Source of the DNA: Steromphala cineraria
Lineage: Eukaryota; Mollusca; Gastropoda; Trochida; Trochidae
DNA: 64,000 nucleotides
Assembly: GCA_916613615.1 (NCBI GenBank)
Contig: OU744721.1
Span: forward strand, 76,017,060 to 76,081,059
Reading direction: 5' to 3'
Of the stretch, positions 36,471 to 49,190 are shown piece after piece. Each line of letters begins with the position of its first letter. Positions within the stretch are counted from its first letter, which is position 1. The notes beneath the pieces were generated by a model. That model worked only from the letters and a program-made list of their open reading frames with translations. It did not search any database and had not been told where the DNA came from. Both the position numbers and the translations under genes were made by a program.

Positions 36471-39400
36471 ATGGCCAGATTTCTGCCCCTGCGAGGTAAG
36501 TTACATAGATAAACATCACGCATGACTGAGACCCAGATATCTGACCTTTGTACGTTTGAGTCTATATAGTGGCTACTGTTGATGTGATAAGATGACTGTA
36601 GCCATTAACAAGTCTTCTTAAATATTCAATATTATAAATTTCAATTCAGACATGTTCGGGAAAATAAAATATGTAGCATAATGATATATAATATAAATAT
36701 AAGATGAAACATTTAACAAATGTCATAATAGAGTTATTGTTTGTTAAAAGGAGACGTTGTATCTGATGATGTGCGTTTTTAAAGTTATTTTCATTAACGA
36801 TTTAGATATAATTTAAATGATACAAAGAAGAGCTTTCAGCCATGCCCTTGGTGTATGTATTTAGGGCAATCTAGTTAAAACTATCTGTATTGTTATCGTC
36901 CCCTAAGTCCTTACGTTACTTAGGGGACGTAACATTACAGCTAGTTTTAACTAGATTGGGATTTAGCGCTATAAAAGTAATGTACTCATTATTATCATTA
37001 GGTCCACCTATATACAAAGGTACACTATAAGGCACTATATAATGTTTTATACAAAGTAGATGTCAAAGCCAGCTGTTGAATGTACACATGATTGCAAGAG
37101 TCGACGCGACATTAAACGCATATCCAACATTACTTTTGTTGGTGATCAACCAAATGAATTGAGCGAGTAACCTTATAGTAATAAGAGTATATACAGAGGC
37201 TGACACCACAAGACAAGGGTGGTCGGGTTAAGTTACACCATCTATATGTACATGTATATATATATATATAGGTTATCTCTGACCACCTACTTACGTATGT
37301 GCACTACTGTATAATCACCTATTCCTGGGGACTTCCTGAGTTATCATAGATAATCAACCAAGATTAAAATTGCTGCTCGTTAAACAACGCTCGAAACAAT
37401 CACCATTTATTTTACGATTCCATTTAATGCTAATCCTAATAAATGTTATATGTATGACATGTATTATTTTACATTAATTGACTTTGAAACTGACATATCT
37501 ATTTTCAACGCTCGAAATGATCACCTTTTATTTTACGATTCCAGTTAATGCCAATCCTAATATATGTTATATGTATGACATGTATTATGTTACATTAATT
37601 TACTATCAAACTGATATATCTATTTTCAAATGGATACGGTTAGTAAAAGCTATTCCCATTTGACAATGAAAAACAAGTTTGAAGGATAACACAACTTCTT
37701 AACAACAATAACGAAGTTGTACGATCCATCATACTTGTTCTTCATCATAAAATCAGCTTCTAAAATTCCAATCAAAGAAATCATACGTCAAATTTAATAC
37801 TCATTGGATAATGGGACTACAGCATTATAATTTTCTGTGTAAATGATTATGTGAGAAGTTTATAATGGTTCGAACTGTAACCGTTTAAAACTGTAAACAG
37901 AGCATGTCGTTGACTTCAATGTTTTAAGAGTGAATAAACGCTATTGTGAAAATGTTTAGACATCTGGCAACGGCCAATACTGACCTACAGTTTCTCTACA
38001 TGGAAATAATAGTTTTTACTTAAATATACCTGTATGATTATATCAAAATCATGTCATTTCGTTAGTATTGTATTTATAACGCAAAGCAAGACTACATTAC
38101 ATCGATAACAAATTCATTTTAAGATATATGCAGCGCATCTGAAGATGAAGATGAGGATGAAGATGAAAGTACGCTACTCACGGATGGTAAGGGTGATCTA
38201 TCAATCTGTCCCGAATGTAATATCAGTTTAATCAGAGGGAATCAATCAATCGTACAATGTATATATATAAGTCGAAATGCGACGCATCCAGTCATCATTA
38301 AATTGATACCTACAGCAAGTGTTGTCAAAGTATTTTTTTTTCATATGTAAATATATTAGTATAATATGGGTTTATTGATGATTAGTGACACATTGTTTCT
38401 TCAAACGGATTCAAATTAGATTGCTGCAACAAAGCTATAGTCATAAGCGAGATCAAATGAGTTGTTTTTCTTGTATTTTATCAACTTTGGATTCGGAACA
38501 ATATTTTGTAAAAAAGATACACCTGAAAGCTTGTTTCCACATAACTTTCTTAAGGTTCTTTTCATGTATACATGTGTGTGGGCACTACTTATGTAATTTT
38601 AACATGGCAGAACGCATTTCCGTGTATATATTGATGTTGAATGTTTGTGTTAAAGACGTAGATGGTCCAGGGGACACCTTCCAGAAATACTATACCAGGT
38701 TCATGCAGTGAGTATGTGAATTTAGTTTAAATCATTGTTCAGAAATATTACTTAAAATATCCAACCTTGTATTCACTTTTAACGAACAGTGTTGTCGCGC
38801 TTCCTAAGACACTGCAAAACTACATTGTGATCTGCAATATCAGTTTCTATACAAGTAAATTATTAGATTTACATCGTAATTCTATGAATTTCAAACTTAA
38901 ATAAAAAACCTAGCTAAGAAAATATGAAGGATATAATATATAAGAGAAATAGATGACGTATGTGTTTATGATTTGGTTAGTCAATTTCATATTGCATAGG
39001 GAAATTATATTTTCCATTATTTCGTTTCTATCAAATTATTACTTAAAATCAAATTAAAGAAATTTATAATTATGCCTTTATTTTTAAAGAAAGTTTGGAT
39101 CAAGGAAGAGAGCAAAGGCTAAACGGAAGAAGGCAGCGGAAGAAAAGGAAGAAGAAAGGGAAGATGAAAGGGATTCTAAACCACCAGTTGATGAACATGA
39201 ATATGACTTTCACAATGCAAAAAGAGGAATGGCAATTGTAATAAACAATGATAAATTCCTTCCTGAATCAAAGATGGGAGATAGAGAAGGCTCGAAACAC
39301 GATGCGGACGGGCTGGTTACCATGTTCAAACAACTTGGTTTTGATGTTATCTTGCATCCTAATCTTACAACGAAGGATATGGTGTCCAAACTGAAAGAAG

Positions 39401-42400
39401 GTTATTTGAAACTAACATACAGGCATTTTGAAGAAAATATAACAACAGGATGTCCGAATGAACGTTTATTTATTCATCGTTTTAAAAAGACAGTTTAGCT
39501 AACTTAAGTTGTCAACTCACATTCTTGATTTTGAAACCTCTCCAAATGCAATAAGAAATCGAAGGAAACACATAACTGAATAAAGTAATAAGGGATATAT
39601 GAACTTTCTGAAATTAAATAATTGATTTATTTCGTTAATGAAAACCAGATAGAATCATAAGAAATAAAGTCTCAATCTTATTTTGTCAAATATATCATAC
39701 TGATACGCGCAAGTCTTTTGTTGTACACAAATCATTATCGTCTTAAACTTATCCTAAAGAATCAACCAGAACCGTTTCAAGAAACAATAATTTCATTCCT
39801 TTCAACTCTATACACCAGCCGCCTCCAACAAAACGTACGACCACGAGGACGCCGACTGTTTCGCCTGTGCTATCCTCACCCACGGTTGGGAGGACGTAGT
39901 CCAACCTAGAGACGGCTTCAGCAACTCCAGGGTCAAACACGACGTGGTGTTCGGTGTGGACGGCTTGCTGGTTCCCACCAGGTTCCTGCTCAGTATCTTC
40001 AACGATGAGTGCTGTCCTGAACTGGAGGGAAAGCCTAGGCTCTTCTTTATACAGGTGCGTGCATTAGGGTTGTATAGTCATGAGTCAAATTCTATGATTG
40101 AATGACAACCTCAGTATCTTCAATGATGAGTACTGTCCTGAACTCGAGGGAAAGCCAAGGCTCTCCTTATGCAGGTGCGTGCATAAGGGTTGTAGAACCA
40201 AAATACTATGATTCAGTGACAAACTCAGTATCTTCAACGATGAGTTTTGTCCTGAACCGGAGGGAGAACCCCGGCTCTTCTTTTTACAGGTGCGTGCATA
40301 AGGGTTTTATAGACATGAGTCAATTGATTGAATGATGAACTTTAGTATCAACGACAAGTGCTGTCCGAAACTTGAGAACAAATATTTGCTCTTTCTACAC
40401 TTAATTACATATACTGGCGGTATATACATAGGTATCAAATACAATGCTTGAATAAGGAAACAACTGATTTTTAGTTAACCTCTAGAAAAAGATCAGCTCT
40501 TCTTCATACAGGTGCGTGCATTAAGGTTGTATAGCCATGAGTCAAATTACTATGCTTGAATGGAAAGCTCAGTATCTTCAACGATCAACGTACAATGCTT
40601 CAATAAGGAAGCAACTGACTTTTATCTTACCTGTATAATAACATTAATCTAAGGTTAACAAAGCTAGCCGATTTGCAGTCTGATTAAAATCTGCCTATTT
40701 TCGAGGAATAAATGTTTTAAAATATTACCTCTATGGGAATCGAGCATGTTACTTCGATATGTACCCTCTCCATGTACTGGATTAATATCTCCATGCATGC
40801 AGTTGATATTTTTAATATTTTATTCCTCGTAACTGGGCCGATTTTAATCAGACTGGCCAATTTGGAGACATTAGCTATCAGATGTTAATGAAGTTCTTGT
40901 TTGATTTTTTCAGGCATGTCGTGGAGGTAAAATGGACGAAGGAATGGGAATCAAAGTCTTGAGAAGAAAGAAGAAGAAAACGACCAAAGATACTTTAAGT
41001 GGAGGAAACGACCAACAAGATGCTCAGCTATATGTATCAGAAGAGTCTGAAGAAGATGATGAATTTGAGGAAGATGATACCTCCTCTGTTCCAAATAATG
41101 AGGCACAAGCACAGCATGCAAAGGAAGAAGACAAATTGGTTCCAGAATCAGGGGAGGTTTCTCAACAGCCTCATCCAGAGCAAACTGTAAAGAGTGGAGA
41201 GAAAGGGGACCCCGAGGATTCTAAGCATGATGCAGCAAAAGATGAGGGCACTGGTCCAGAATCCAAGGCACATCCAGTCCAAGAGTCCTCTGTTCAGGAG
41301 ACACAAGCACCTGCAGAAGAAGCAATGGCGGAAGAGAAGAGATTCATAGAAGAGAAGACCAAAGGGACACCACAAGTGGAACCTGAAGTTGTATACTCAA
41401 GGACAGGAGAAACAAATCCAGAGCATCCAGTACAGGAGACTCTGCCACCTGGAGGAGAAGCAAGGAAGGAAGAGAAGAGTAGCACAGAGGAGCAGGAGAA
41501 GAGTAATGAAGCTGTATCAGAGGGAGTGGTATACTCGAGGATAGCCATGGAGAAGATCCTGACCATATCACCTCCACCTATATACAAGGATTTCATGTTG
41601 ATGTATGCTGCACCCCCTGGTAAGAAGATATTGAACCGCTGTTATTAAAATGAAACATTTACAATTCAGATTTAGATTTAGAATCTGTCAGAAATTGAAA
41701 AACAACTTCTCACTAGTTCTCTCACTTATAATTGTGTATTAACATTTCTTTGTTACTGTGTATGCTTGTTTATTTTTTTCTCCAGAACATTTTTTTACCA
41801 TTGTGTTTTAGAAACTAAACCTTTATGAACCTAATTACCTTTCAAATGACAAGTGAAAATCAACTGTGTGTGATATCTGTTAGAACAAAATCATCAGCCG
41901 TCTTTAATTTTTAAAAACTATTTGTCAAATTTAAGCACCTTGCGAAAGAGATTACTGAATGATTTCATAGTATTTTACTAAAATGAGTGAGTGGCTTGGT
42001 ATTTTATGGGCGAAAGAGAGTAAGATAGTGATACCATTCAGGAGTTTTAAATTTTTTATCAAATGCCATTGTTTTTTTGTATTTAATTTTCTACTCCCTG
42101 AATAAAATGGCACATGAGCATATTACACAATCTGTCATAGCATTTAAAATATATTAAACAGTGATAAGCAAACAAAAATTTACATTTTTGTATATCATGC
42201 GATACAAGAAGATCCTACATCCATTCTGCTTCATCATCTTATGTACACTATTTTATAACATATTATTACAGGATTTTCTGCATGGAGGCGTAACACGGGC
42301 GGGTGGTTAATTCAGATGCTGGTCAGTGTTCTCCAGACAGCTGATGTGACCAATGTTCCTCTGACCAGGCTCCTGACCATTGTGTCCAGACGGGTCTCCA

Positions 42401-42510
42401 ATGAGTATGAATCTGACAGCAGTGAGGAGCACATGAACGGGAAGAAACTCATCCCTTGTGTGATGTCCATGCTTACTAAGGATGTGTACTTCAGAGGCAA
42501 ACATTCCTGA
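36471..42510 (+). CDS. Caspase A with long charged p20/p10 linker (543 aa)
   Basis: Seven exons: 36471-36495, 38124-38186, 38656-38707, 39090-39400, 39819-40054, 40914-41619, 42272-42510; junctions in phase 1, 1, 2, 1, 0, 1. N-terminus MARFLPLR, then an acidic run (EDEDEDEDE, residues about 12-21), then FGSRKRAKAKRKK, NLS-like; no CARD or DED. p20: RGMAIVINNDKF, DREGSKHDA (S1 Arg), His172 in LTHG, KPRLFFIQ and Cys231 in ACRGGKMDEG. The linker, about 205 residues, is Glu/Lys/Pro-rich and contains two related segments each starting HPVQE and ending VVYSR. p10: PPPIYKDFMLMYAAPPG, AWRRNTGGWLIQ, MSMLTKDVYF. All caspase catalytic and S1 residues are kept. The exon-4 donor is gttatt, weaker than gtaaat in caspase B. 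The linker's Asp sites (EEDD|TSS) could allow processing. Exon 1 is tentative, resting on phase and on matching ATG and gtaagt in copy B. Confidence 0.85.
36867..36958. repeat. Hairpin in caspase A intron 1
   Basis: Arms caatctagttaaaactatct / agctagttttaactagattg plus inner gtcccctaag / cttaggggac. The equivalent in copy B is 52692-52771 with a shorter loop, so it predates the duplication. Confidence 0.75.
37388..37632 (+). repeat. Two tandem copies of a ~122-bp unit in intron 1
   Basis: The unit cgctcgaaacaatcacc...tatctattttcaa occurs twice in tandem; copy B has the same doublet at 53199-53442, so this doubling is older than the segmental duplication. Confidence 0.75.
39992..40610 (+). 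repeat. Short array of exon-5-end/donor units in caspase A intron 5
   Basis: After the true exon-5 end (39992-40054) come about four diverged units starting agtatcttcaa at 40112, 40227, 40344 and 40569. The first two keep the full exon-end segment with donor caggtgcgtgca. The same unit is expanded in copy B. Confidence 0.8.
40676..40855. mobile_element. hAT-like MITE in caspase A intron 5 (copy A only)
   Basis: The 180-bp element has perfect ends cagtctgattaaaatc / gattttaatcagactg, with further inverted cgaggaataaa inside. It is flanked by gccgatttg and gccaatttg (8 of 9 identical), and copy B has one uninterrupted gccgatttg near 59495. CAG...CTG ends and an 8-9 bp duplication fit hAT elements. 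Confidence 0.75.
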
Positions 42511-42956
42511 GATCTGCTACAGCAATCATGATGCATAGATCATTTATCACTGTTGCAATGCCTCTTTGTTACCATGGGTTGTATTCAAGAACCATGATCA
42601 TTGAACTAAATGATACATGTACGTGAATCATAGAATTATAGAACATTTAAGACTTACTACTTTATACCTTTGGTTTGTATTTTAAGAACCTTTCCCATTG
42701 AACCGAAGAATTTGTGAACTTCAGGATCAATTCAAGATCAGTGTAGGATGATTTTCTTGACAGTTACAGTACAATCAATGGGTAACTTTTCTAGATACTT
42801 CACTTACCGGTTTGTTGCTTTTTGAAAAGGGTTCTTGTGACAAGACAACCAAGGATTCTGTCAAGGCACCTGAAACCCTTCAGTATTATTCAACAACAAA
42901 CTTAACCGGACACATGGTATGGGTTTATCAGGGTAAGAGTTACAATCGGAATTGAA

Positions 42957-44060
42957 ACAAGCAGACAGAGTCGTCTATATCCCCCGCCATTTGGAATATT
43001 TTGACAAAAACAAACATGACTTTGAATTTTAAGTATCTCCGATTTCTAATGTCGTAAATTGTCACAACTTACAATTTCAAAGAAACTGCAAAAAATGATA
43101 ATCCAAACAAGTTCAAACCCCAAAAAGGCACATCTACACATAATGATTGATCCATACACCAAGCTAGGTCTCAAGGTTTTCAAGTTCTGCTCCAGAAACA
43201 AAATCTTAAGTATAATTTCCATGTAAACAGCTAAAAATAAAAATAGAGCCATTGGCTCTGTAACTCATCAGGCTTCATATCATTTGTGCTTATTGCTGTG
43301 GCAAATGTGGTTCCCCCCTTACTCTTTATCCTCTTTATCTAACTTAGGAGACTGCACAGAGAGTTTGAGCTTTCTACTAAGGCCTGATGCTCCTTGAGAA
43401 AAAGAGGAAATATAAATGCAAAGAAGTTGAAAACCCCAAAAGGCACATCTCCACAGGATGCCCATTACACATACCAAGTTTCGTCGAGCTAGGTCTCACT
43501 GTTTTGGAGTTGTGCTCCGGAAACTAAATTCTATGTTATGTTTCCATGGAAATGGGTAAAAATAAAAATGCAAAGAAGTTGAAAACCTCAAAAGGCACAT
43601 CTCCACATGATGCCCGTTGCATATACCAAGTTTCGTTGAGCCAGTTCTAACCGTTTTGGAGTTGTGCTCCGGAAACGAAATCCTATGTTACATTTCCATG
43701 GAAATGGGTAAAAATAAAAATGCAAAGAAGTTGAAAACCTCAAAAGGCACATCTCCACATGATGCCTATTGCACATACCAAGTTTCGTCGAGCTAGGTCT
43801 AACCGTTTTGGAGTTGTGCTCCGGAAACGAAATCCTATGTTACGTTTCCATGGAAACGGGTAAAAATAAAAATGCAAAGAAGTTGAAAACCCCAAAAGGC
43901 ACATCTCCACATGATGCCCATTGCACATACCAAGTTTTGTCAAGCTAGGTCTTACTGTTTTGGAGTTGTGCTCCGGAAACATTATCGGGAGGGACGGACG
44001 GACGGACGAACGGACGGACGGAGACCATTTCAATATCCCCCCCCCCCCGGGCGGGGTATA
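42957..44060. mobile_element. 1.1-kb foldback/Pearl-like insertion in the 3' UTR of caspase A
   Basis: Absent from copy B, where gaattgaa joins attaccagg (61122). The ends are related inverted repeats (tatatcccccgcc / ggcggggtata). Inside are a gagccattggctctgtaact head (43247) and four 152-bp tandem units (aagaagttgaaaacc at 43421, 43572, 43725 and 43877), then a (ggac)n microsatellite and a C run. It separates the stop codon from a shared AATAAA (44259-44264; B 61319-61324). Open frames within the tandem units are not genes. Confidence 0.8.
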
Positions 44061-47000
44061 ATTACCAGGTCAAACTTAAGCACGATGTTTCGCAATAGGC
44101 AATGCTTTACACCTTTCAGTTCAACAAACATATGCAATGAAATACATATTCCCTTTGTTGTTTAACGTTCCAGTTGGCTTATTTTTTAAACTATGTATCA
44201 TTTATCGGATGTTGATTGAAATATGATTTGCTCTATTTTGTTAAATACTTGAAAAGTAAATAAAGGTACTATTTTCATACATATATATAAGTTTAGTCTC
44301 TGAGAGTATAGCAAAAAAGATTATACTTTTAAAATAAGTCGATTCAGAGTAATGAAAATGTTATGGTATTCTGAAACTTTTAATACAGGTTATTTACAAT
44401 AATTTCTCTATTAATTCAACCCTCATATTTGCAAAAGAAAATGTTTATGGTTGAACTATTTTTCTCTTTTTATCACTCATTTGTCACATTTGTTAGATAA
44501 ATTTAAAGATCATCTGTCATTTAAAGGATCCATTTGATAATGACAATGTTGGCAATACGAAGACATTTTCAATTGATTAGATATAATAATGGTTTGCAAT
44601 TATCATTACTTTTTCCCAAATTAAACAATGATTTTAAGTATTAATCAAGTCATAAAAGCATCAGCTTTAATCTTTTGGCAATTGATTGAAATATTAGATG
44701 CAATTTGAATTTGTCGCCCAAGGAAAAATAATATGTGGTTGAATTATTGGAGATGTCAAATTAATGGAGAAATTTCAGTAACCCAGATTATTTCACAGTA
44801 CCATACTCTGAGCAGAGAGCCAATGAAGTACCACTGTGACTTACTGTGATTTCAATATACCTCAGTATCCAACCTTATTGAATTAGCCCACTTCTCACAC
44901 AGTCCAAAAAGTAGCAGAGTCCTACATTGGGACATTCTCTCCCCAAAAGCAGATCAAGTCATGAATTGTTGATCGAGTCTGAGTTACGGCAGTTTCCCCT
45001 GGAGGAAATAAATTGCACCACAAACTATCTGAAATAGCCAATCACAATGCTTCTTGCATGGCAAGGGTGGTTCATATCACATTGCCTTTGCCATAATTCA
45101 GTAGCATAAATAATGATTTTAGAACAGCATCGCTGATTGCACATCTAACTTTGATTGCCTCCAATTAGGCATTTCCCATTCTATCCCACAAACTCGGCGA
45201 ATGAGAACCGAGGCTTGGTCAACATTTCATGACTTGAGCTGCTTCTTTGGAGAGAGAATGACTAAAGTCAAATTGACACAAATATACATGAAATATCCTT
45301 CAAAATCATTGCCCATCAGAAACAAGACAAACACAACAAATAGGTCAATATAGTTTATTGTCATAAGTACAATGTAAATGACAACTTCACCCAAATGAAA
45401 ATTTTCCAACGTTCCCATCCCAAAGTTACAAATTTCAGAATTAGTTGTTAACACTCCAACATTCACCCTTTGGCACCGACAACGTGCTCGGATTCCTCAC
45501 TCACACACACATTCCATAACTGATTAACAATTCTCTATTAACAAGTACTTAATTGATAAGAGTTACAAATGAGGAGTATATCTACAGTATGTGAATGTTA
45601 ATGTAGGTATGGTTTGGTGTATAACTGAAGGTAATACCGGTGTTAATGACATTATGCTGTGAGTAATCTACACATGGTTAATACTGACTACAATACTGCT
45701 TTACACTATGACTGGTAACATAGGATGTAAAATGATAAGTTTTATATCGCTAACAAGAACTACATTGCACAAAGAGTGACAACTGTAACGCATCAAAAAT
45801 ATAAAGGATCACATGATGTCATCATTGGACACATTTCTTTTAATATTCAAGCTGTAAAACTATTTTAATAATTAACCGATGTGGAAGAAAATAATAAATC
45901 AATAGTAAGCTTCATGTTACCTGCTTGGGTATTAATCTCTATTCAGGAATTAAATGAGTGAGTTATTCTTTTATGCAGCTTGGGCAATACTTTTGCGGTT
46001 AGCAGAATGCCAAGAATTAAAGATTTCATGTCTGTATACCATTGGGCATTATATCCGTTTCAAAAATATTTCCAAAAGGTGATCTTGATTATTAAGATAT
46101 CTGTCCATTTTCTTTTCATTAAAAGCTACTCTTTGATGACCATAGTGAGATCAAAAGCATTGAATCCTAAATGCAAACATTGATTTGATTGGAACCAATT
46201 TATGCCTTACTGTATGTTAGGATAAATGTTAAGACCTACAAAATAGTTGGTATCCATATATGTCCTCTACCAGAATATATCAAAATCGCCTCAGAAAATG
46301 CGCAATGTAGTTCTAGCAAACAACTTGATTGATCAGATTATGGAGAAATGATAACCTTCAAATTGCGGTTATGGTGACAGTTTCTAAATGTAAATCAGCC
46401 TTGAATGAAGATGATGACCACCTTGATGTACAAACTAAAATGTAAACATGGCACCTAGGAACAATTCAATATAACTATTTACAAATATTCAAATACAGAC
46501 AAAATGAGGTCAACAATTACTTCAAACAATAGGAAACAATTTCAATATTGGCACTATTGAAATTTAATTATCCCTGAAATATCTTTCATATTGAATTTTT
46601 GGCACAAAAATGCAATTATTGGCCAAAAGGAGTTGATATTATTTCCTCGAAGTATATTGCACACTTTCTTTTACCTGTAAATGGATTTTTCACAAATTAT
46701 GTTCACTTTCTCAACTACATATCCCAAATCAATTCCCTCAAAAAACAAATATGAAATATAATAATGAACTATATACAAACAAGCTCATAAATATGAAATA
46801 TGAAATGTTTTACAAAAATACAATGTTACTATAAAAGAACCAAAGTATTTTGAAACATGCTTATCAAATACATAAGTATATTTTCATAAGTATTATTTGA
46901 TCACTAAAACAAACATCCAGTTTCCTTTTACACAATAGATTGCACAGTACCATTGAAACTGAACATATTGTAAATCAAAATCATTTCAGATTAAGCAATT

Positions 47001-49190
47001 TCAATTACAAGCAATCATTGAATCTACTTATAAAACCTACATGCATGTACATGCCATAATTACTCAATTTCAGTTTATGGTTTCAAGATTTCTCTAATCT
47101 ATTTCTATTTTTTAATCTTTGTTGATGATTCATACAACCGTCGCCCTCAAAAGGAGGAAAATATTAAACTTAAATGGAATGTTGAAACTATAGACTTGAT
47201 CTACCTTCGTATAAATAATTCGGAGTCCTCAAATACGCAAAATATAGCAAAATATGGACAAATAATGAAATACACAGTAATGAGCAAGAAGCTGTACAAC
47301 TCAGAGACAAACTGTTTGACACACCCCATGATTGTCTGCCATTATCTATTTGTTTATGTAGAACGACCGATTAATATACCGTAAGAAATAGAAGGGATTA
47401 GTGGTTAGTAATCAATGTATCTCTCCTTCTAAGGATACATTGTATATGAAAACATAGAATTTACTCTAAATTTCGAAACAAATCGGTATTCACTTAAAAG
47501 TTTACATATTCATAAATGTTCAAATATGTTGTTCTTTGAAATGAAGAAAATTGTAAAGTGTGAAATTTTAACTAAATTTCTTGTAAGAAACTCACTGGTA
47601 TCTATATAGTGACTTCATATTTTATAACATTTTCATGTAACATTCAGTATTTGATATAATATTCATAATCTGAGGAGAAATATTGTAAAATTGTAATCAG
47701 AACCATCGTCAGCATAGGAATATTGTAAAATTGTAATCAGAACCATAATCTATATAGGATTTTACAGCAAGATTTTCTGGATAGCAACTTTTAAATGTGA
47801 AAATCACAATAAAAAAGTTGTTATCCAGGAAAGCTAGCTCTTCTCATACATACCACTCTACATATTTCCATACTAGTAATCTTGTGATATGTACATGTTT
47901 AAACTTATCTATATTCTGACAGAGAATAATACGTCAACATTTTGTTTAAAACTGTTTATAGCACTATTTCAAGTTCTACTTGACCAATCCTCTTGTAGAG
48001 CTTTTACACAATATAATCATAATAATATTGCCTTGAAAATTCTTACAGTGTAGCCAATTACACATTTCACATAGAAAAGAAAATATTCTGTCTAAAACAA
48101 AAAAGAGTAAGATGTGAAATCTGTGTTCACACAATGGTGTCGCTGAAACTGCTAGCAATTATTCAGTTCATATTGTCATTTTGTCCATACAAATTTCAAA
48201 ATGAAACAAACTTTAAAAAGACTAAAGCTTAGAGGAAACAGGTTAACCAGATGTGTTTTCTGATATGCTGTATATAGACACTTTTGATTTGTTTCTGTAG
48301 AATTTTGTAAGTAAATATGAAAACATGGTAGTCTGTTAAAGGATTGGTCAAGTCTCTAGAGAACTGTATGTACAACATCTAGGCGAAGCATCAGCAAGCA
48401 CAGCAGATGAAAGAATGGGGCATTCGATGCAAGCTGACATACATCTGACTATTCATGTTTCCATATTCAGTTTTCTATGTAACAATTATTTCATCTGGAA
48501 ATTTATTTCAAATTCTCTTTATTCATACATATATTGATAATAATTAGTATATTGATAAACTTTAAAGTTTCAAAACATGATTTAACAATATCAGAAGGAT
48601 CCACTTATTCAGAATCTTTTGGTAATGATGCAAAAATTTTGTTAATTATTTTAGAAACATGAATGTCAAATGCCAATACCAAATTTTACAATTATGCAAA
48701 AATATTTGACAAAAACCTGTCACTTTGCAAAAGCCTTGAAGCAATAAAGTCACAACCATGGTTTTCTCTTCATTCTGCTCCAGTGATAGTTAAATATATG
48801 CAAAACTTAACCAGCTTTGGTTTGTATCACAGATCAACACTACACTATCCCAGAAACAATCGTCTTTCTTTACCATCAAACTTTTCATCTGAATCGTTTA
48901 TCGACACACAGAGAGAGAGTTTATTTCAGTAATTATTATTATCTGATTCTCTAAAAATCCATCTTGTGAGGAAGAAACAATTCTGTTTATCGAAAACAAT
49001 TTCCTCAAAATTTAACGACAACCCAAAATAATATTGATTTTAGATTTTACCACTGAACGTTTAAATACTGATCATTCCATTTAATGTTCAGTATATATTT
49101 TTCCAAAATCTCACGTATTCCAAACTGTATTCTCGTTTGTCTGTCTCTTTACTATATTATACAATCATTTTCTTTAGTTTCGTCACCTTG
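44061..49190. other. 3' flank of caspase A; no gene recognised
   Basis: Matches 61122-64000 as far as the window allows. Contains a probable poly(A) signal at 44259 and the dispersed repeat at 45125-45260. Short open frames (e.g. 48663-48932) have no recognisable domain. Confidence 0.45.

Larger units (their letters stand above)
31066..49190 (+). repeat. Segmental duplication copy A (about 18 kb)
   Basis: This stretch aligns colinearly with 49194-64000, from ggttYgtaagcttcagt near its start through all caspase exons to the 3' flank (46.9 kb matches the window end). Equivalent points: exon 1 36471/52298, exon 2 38124/54020, exon 7 42272/60441. Differences are scattered substitutions plus discrete insertions, many of them recognisable mobile elements. 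The right limit at 49.19 kb is inferred because copy B begins there. Confidence 0.85.

Noticed and set aside
36338..36523. A 61-codon minus-strand frame conserved between copies A and B (also 52165-52440)
   Set aside because: It overlaps caspase exon 1 on the opposite strand, and conservation follows from the duplication.
41294..41596. Ser/Leu-rich minus-strand frames opposite the caspase linker (also at 59745-60232)
   Set aside because: They are shadows of the Glu/Lys-rich coding strand; they have no splice or start context.
43588..44033. Repeated minus-strand peptides as a gene
   Set aside because: They are translations of the 152-bp tandem units and microsatellite of the inserted element.
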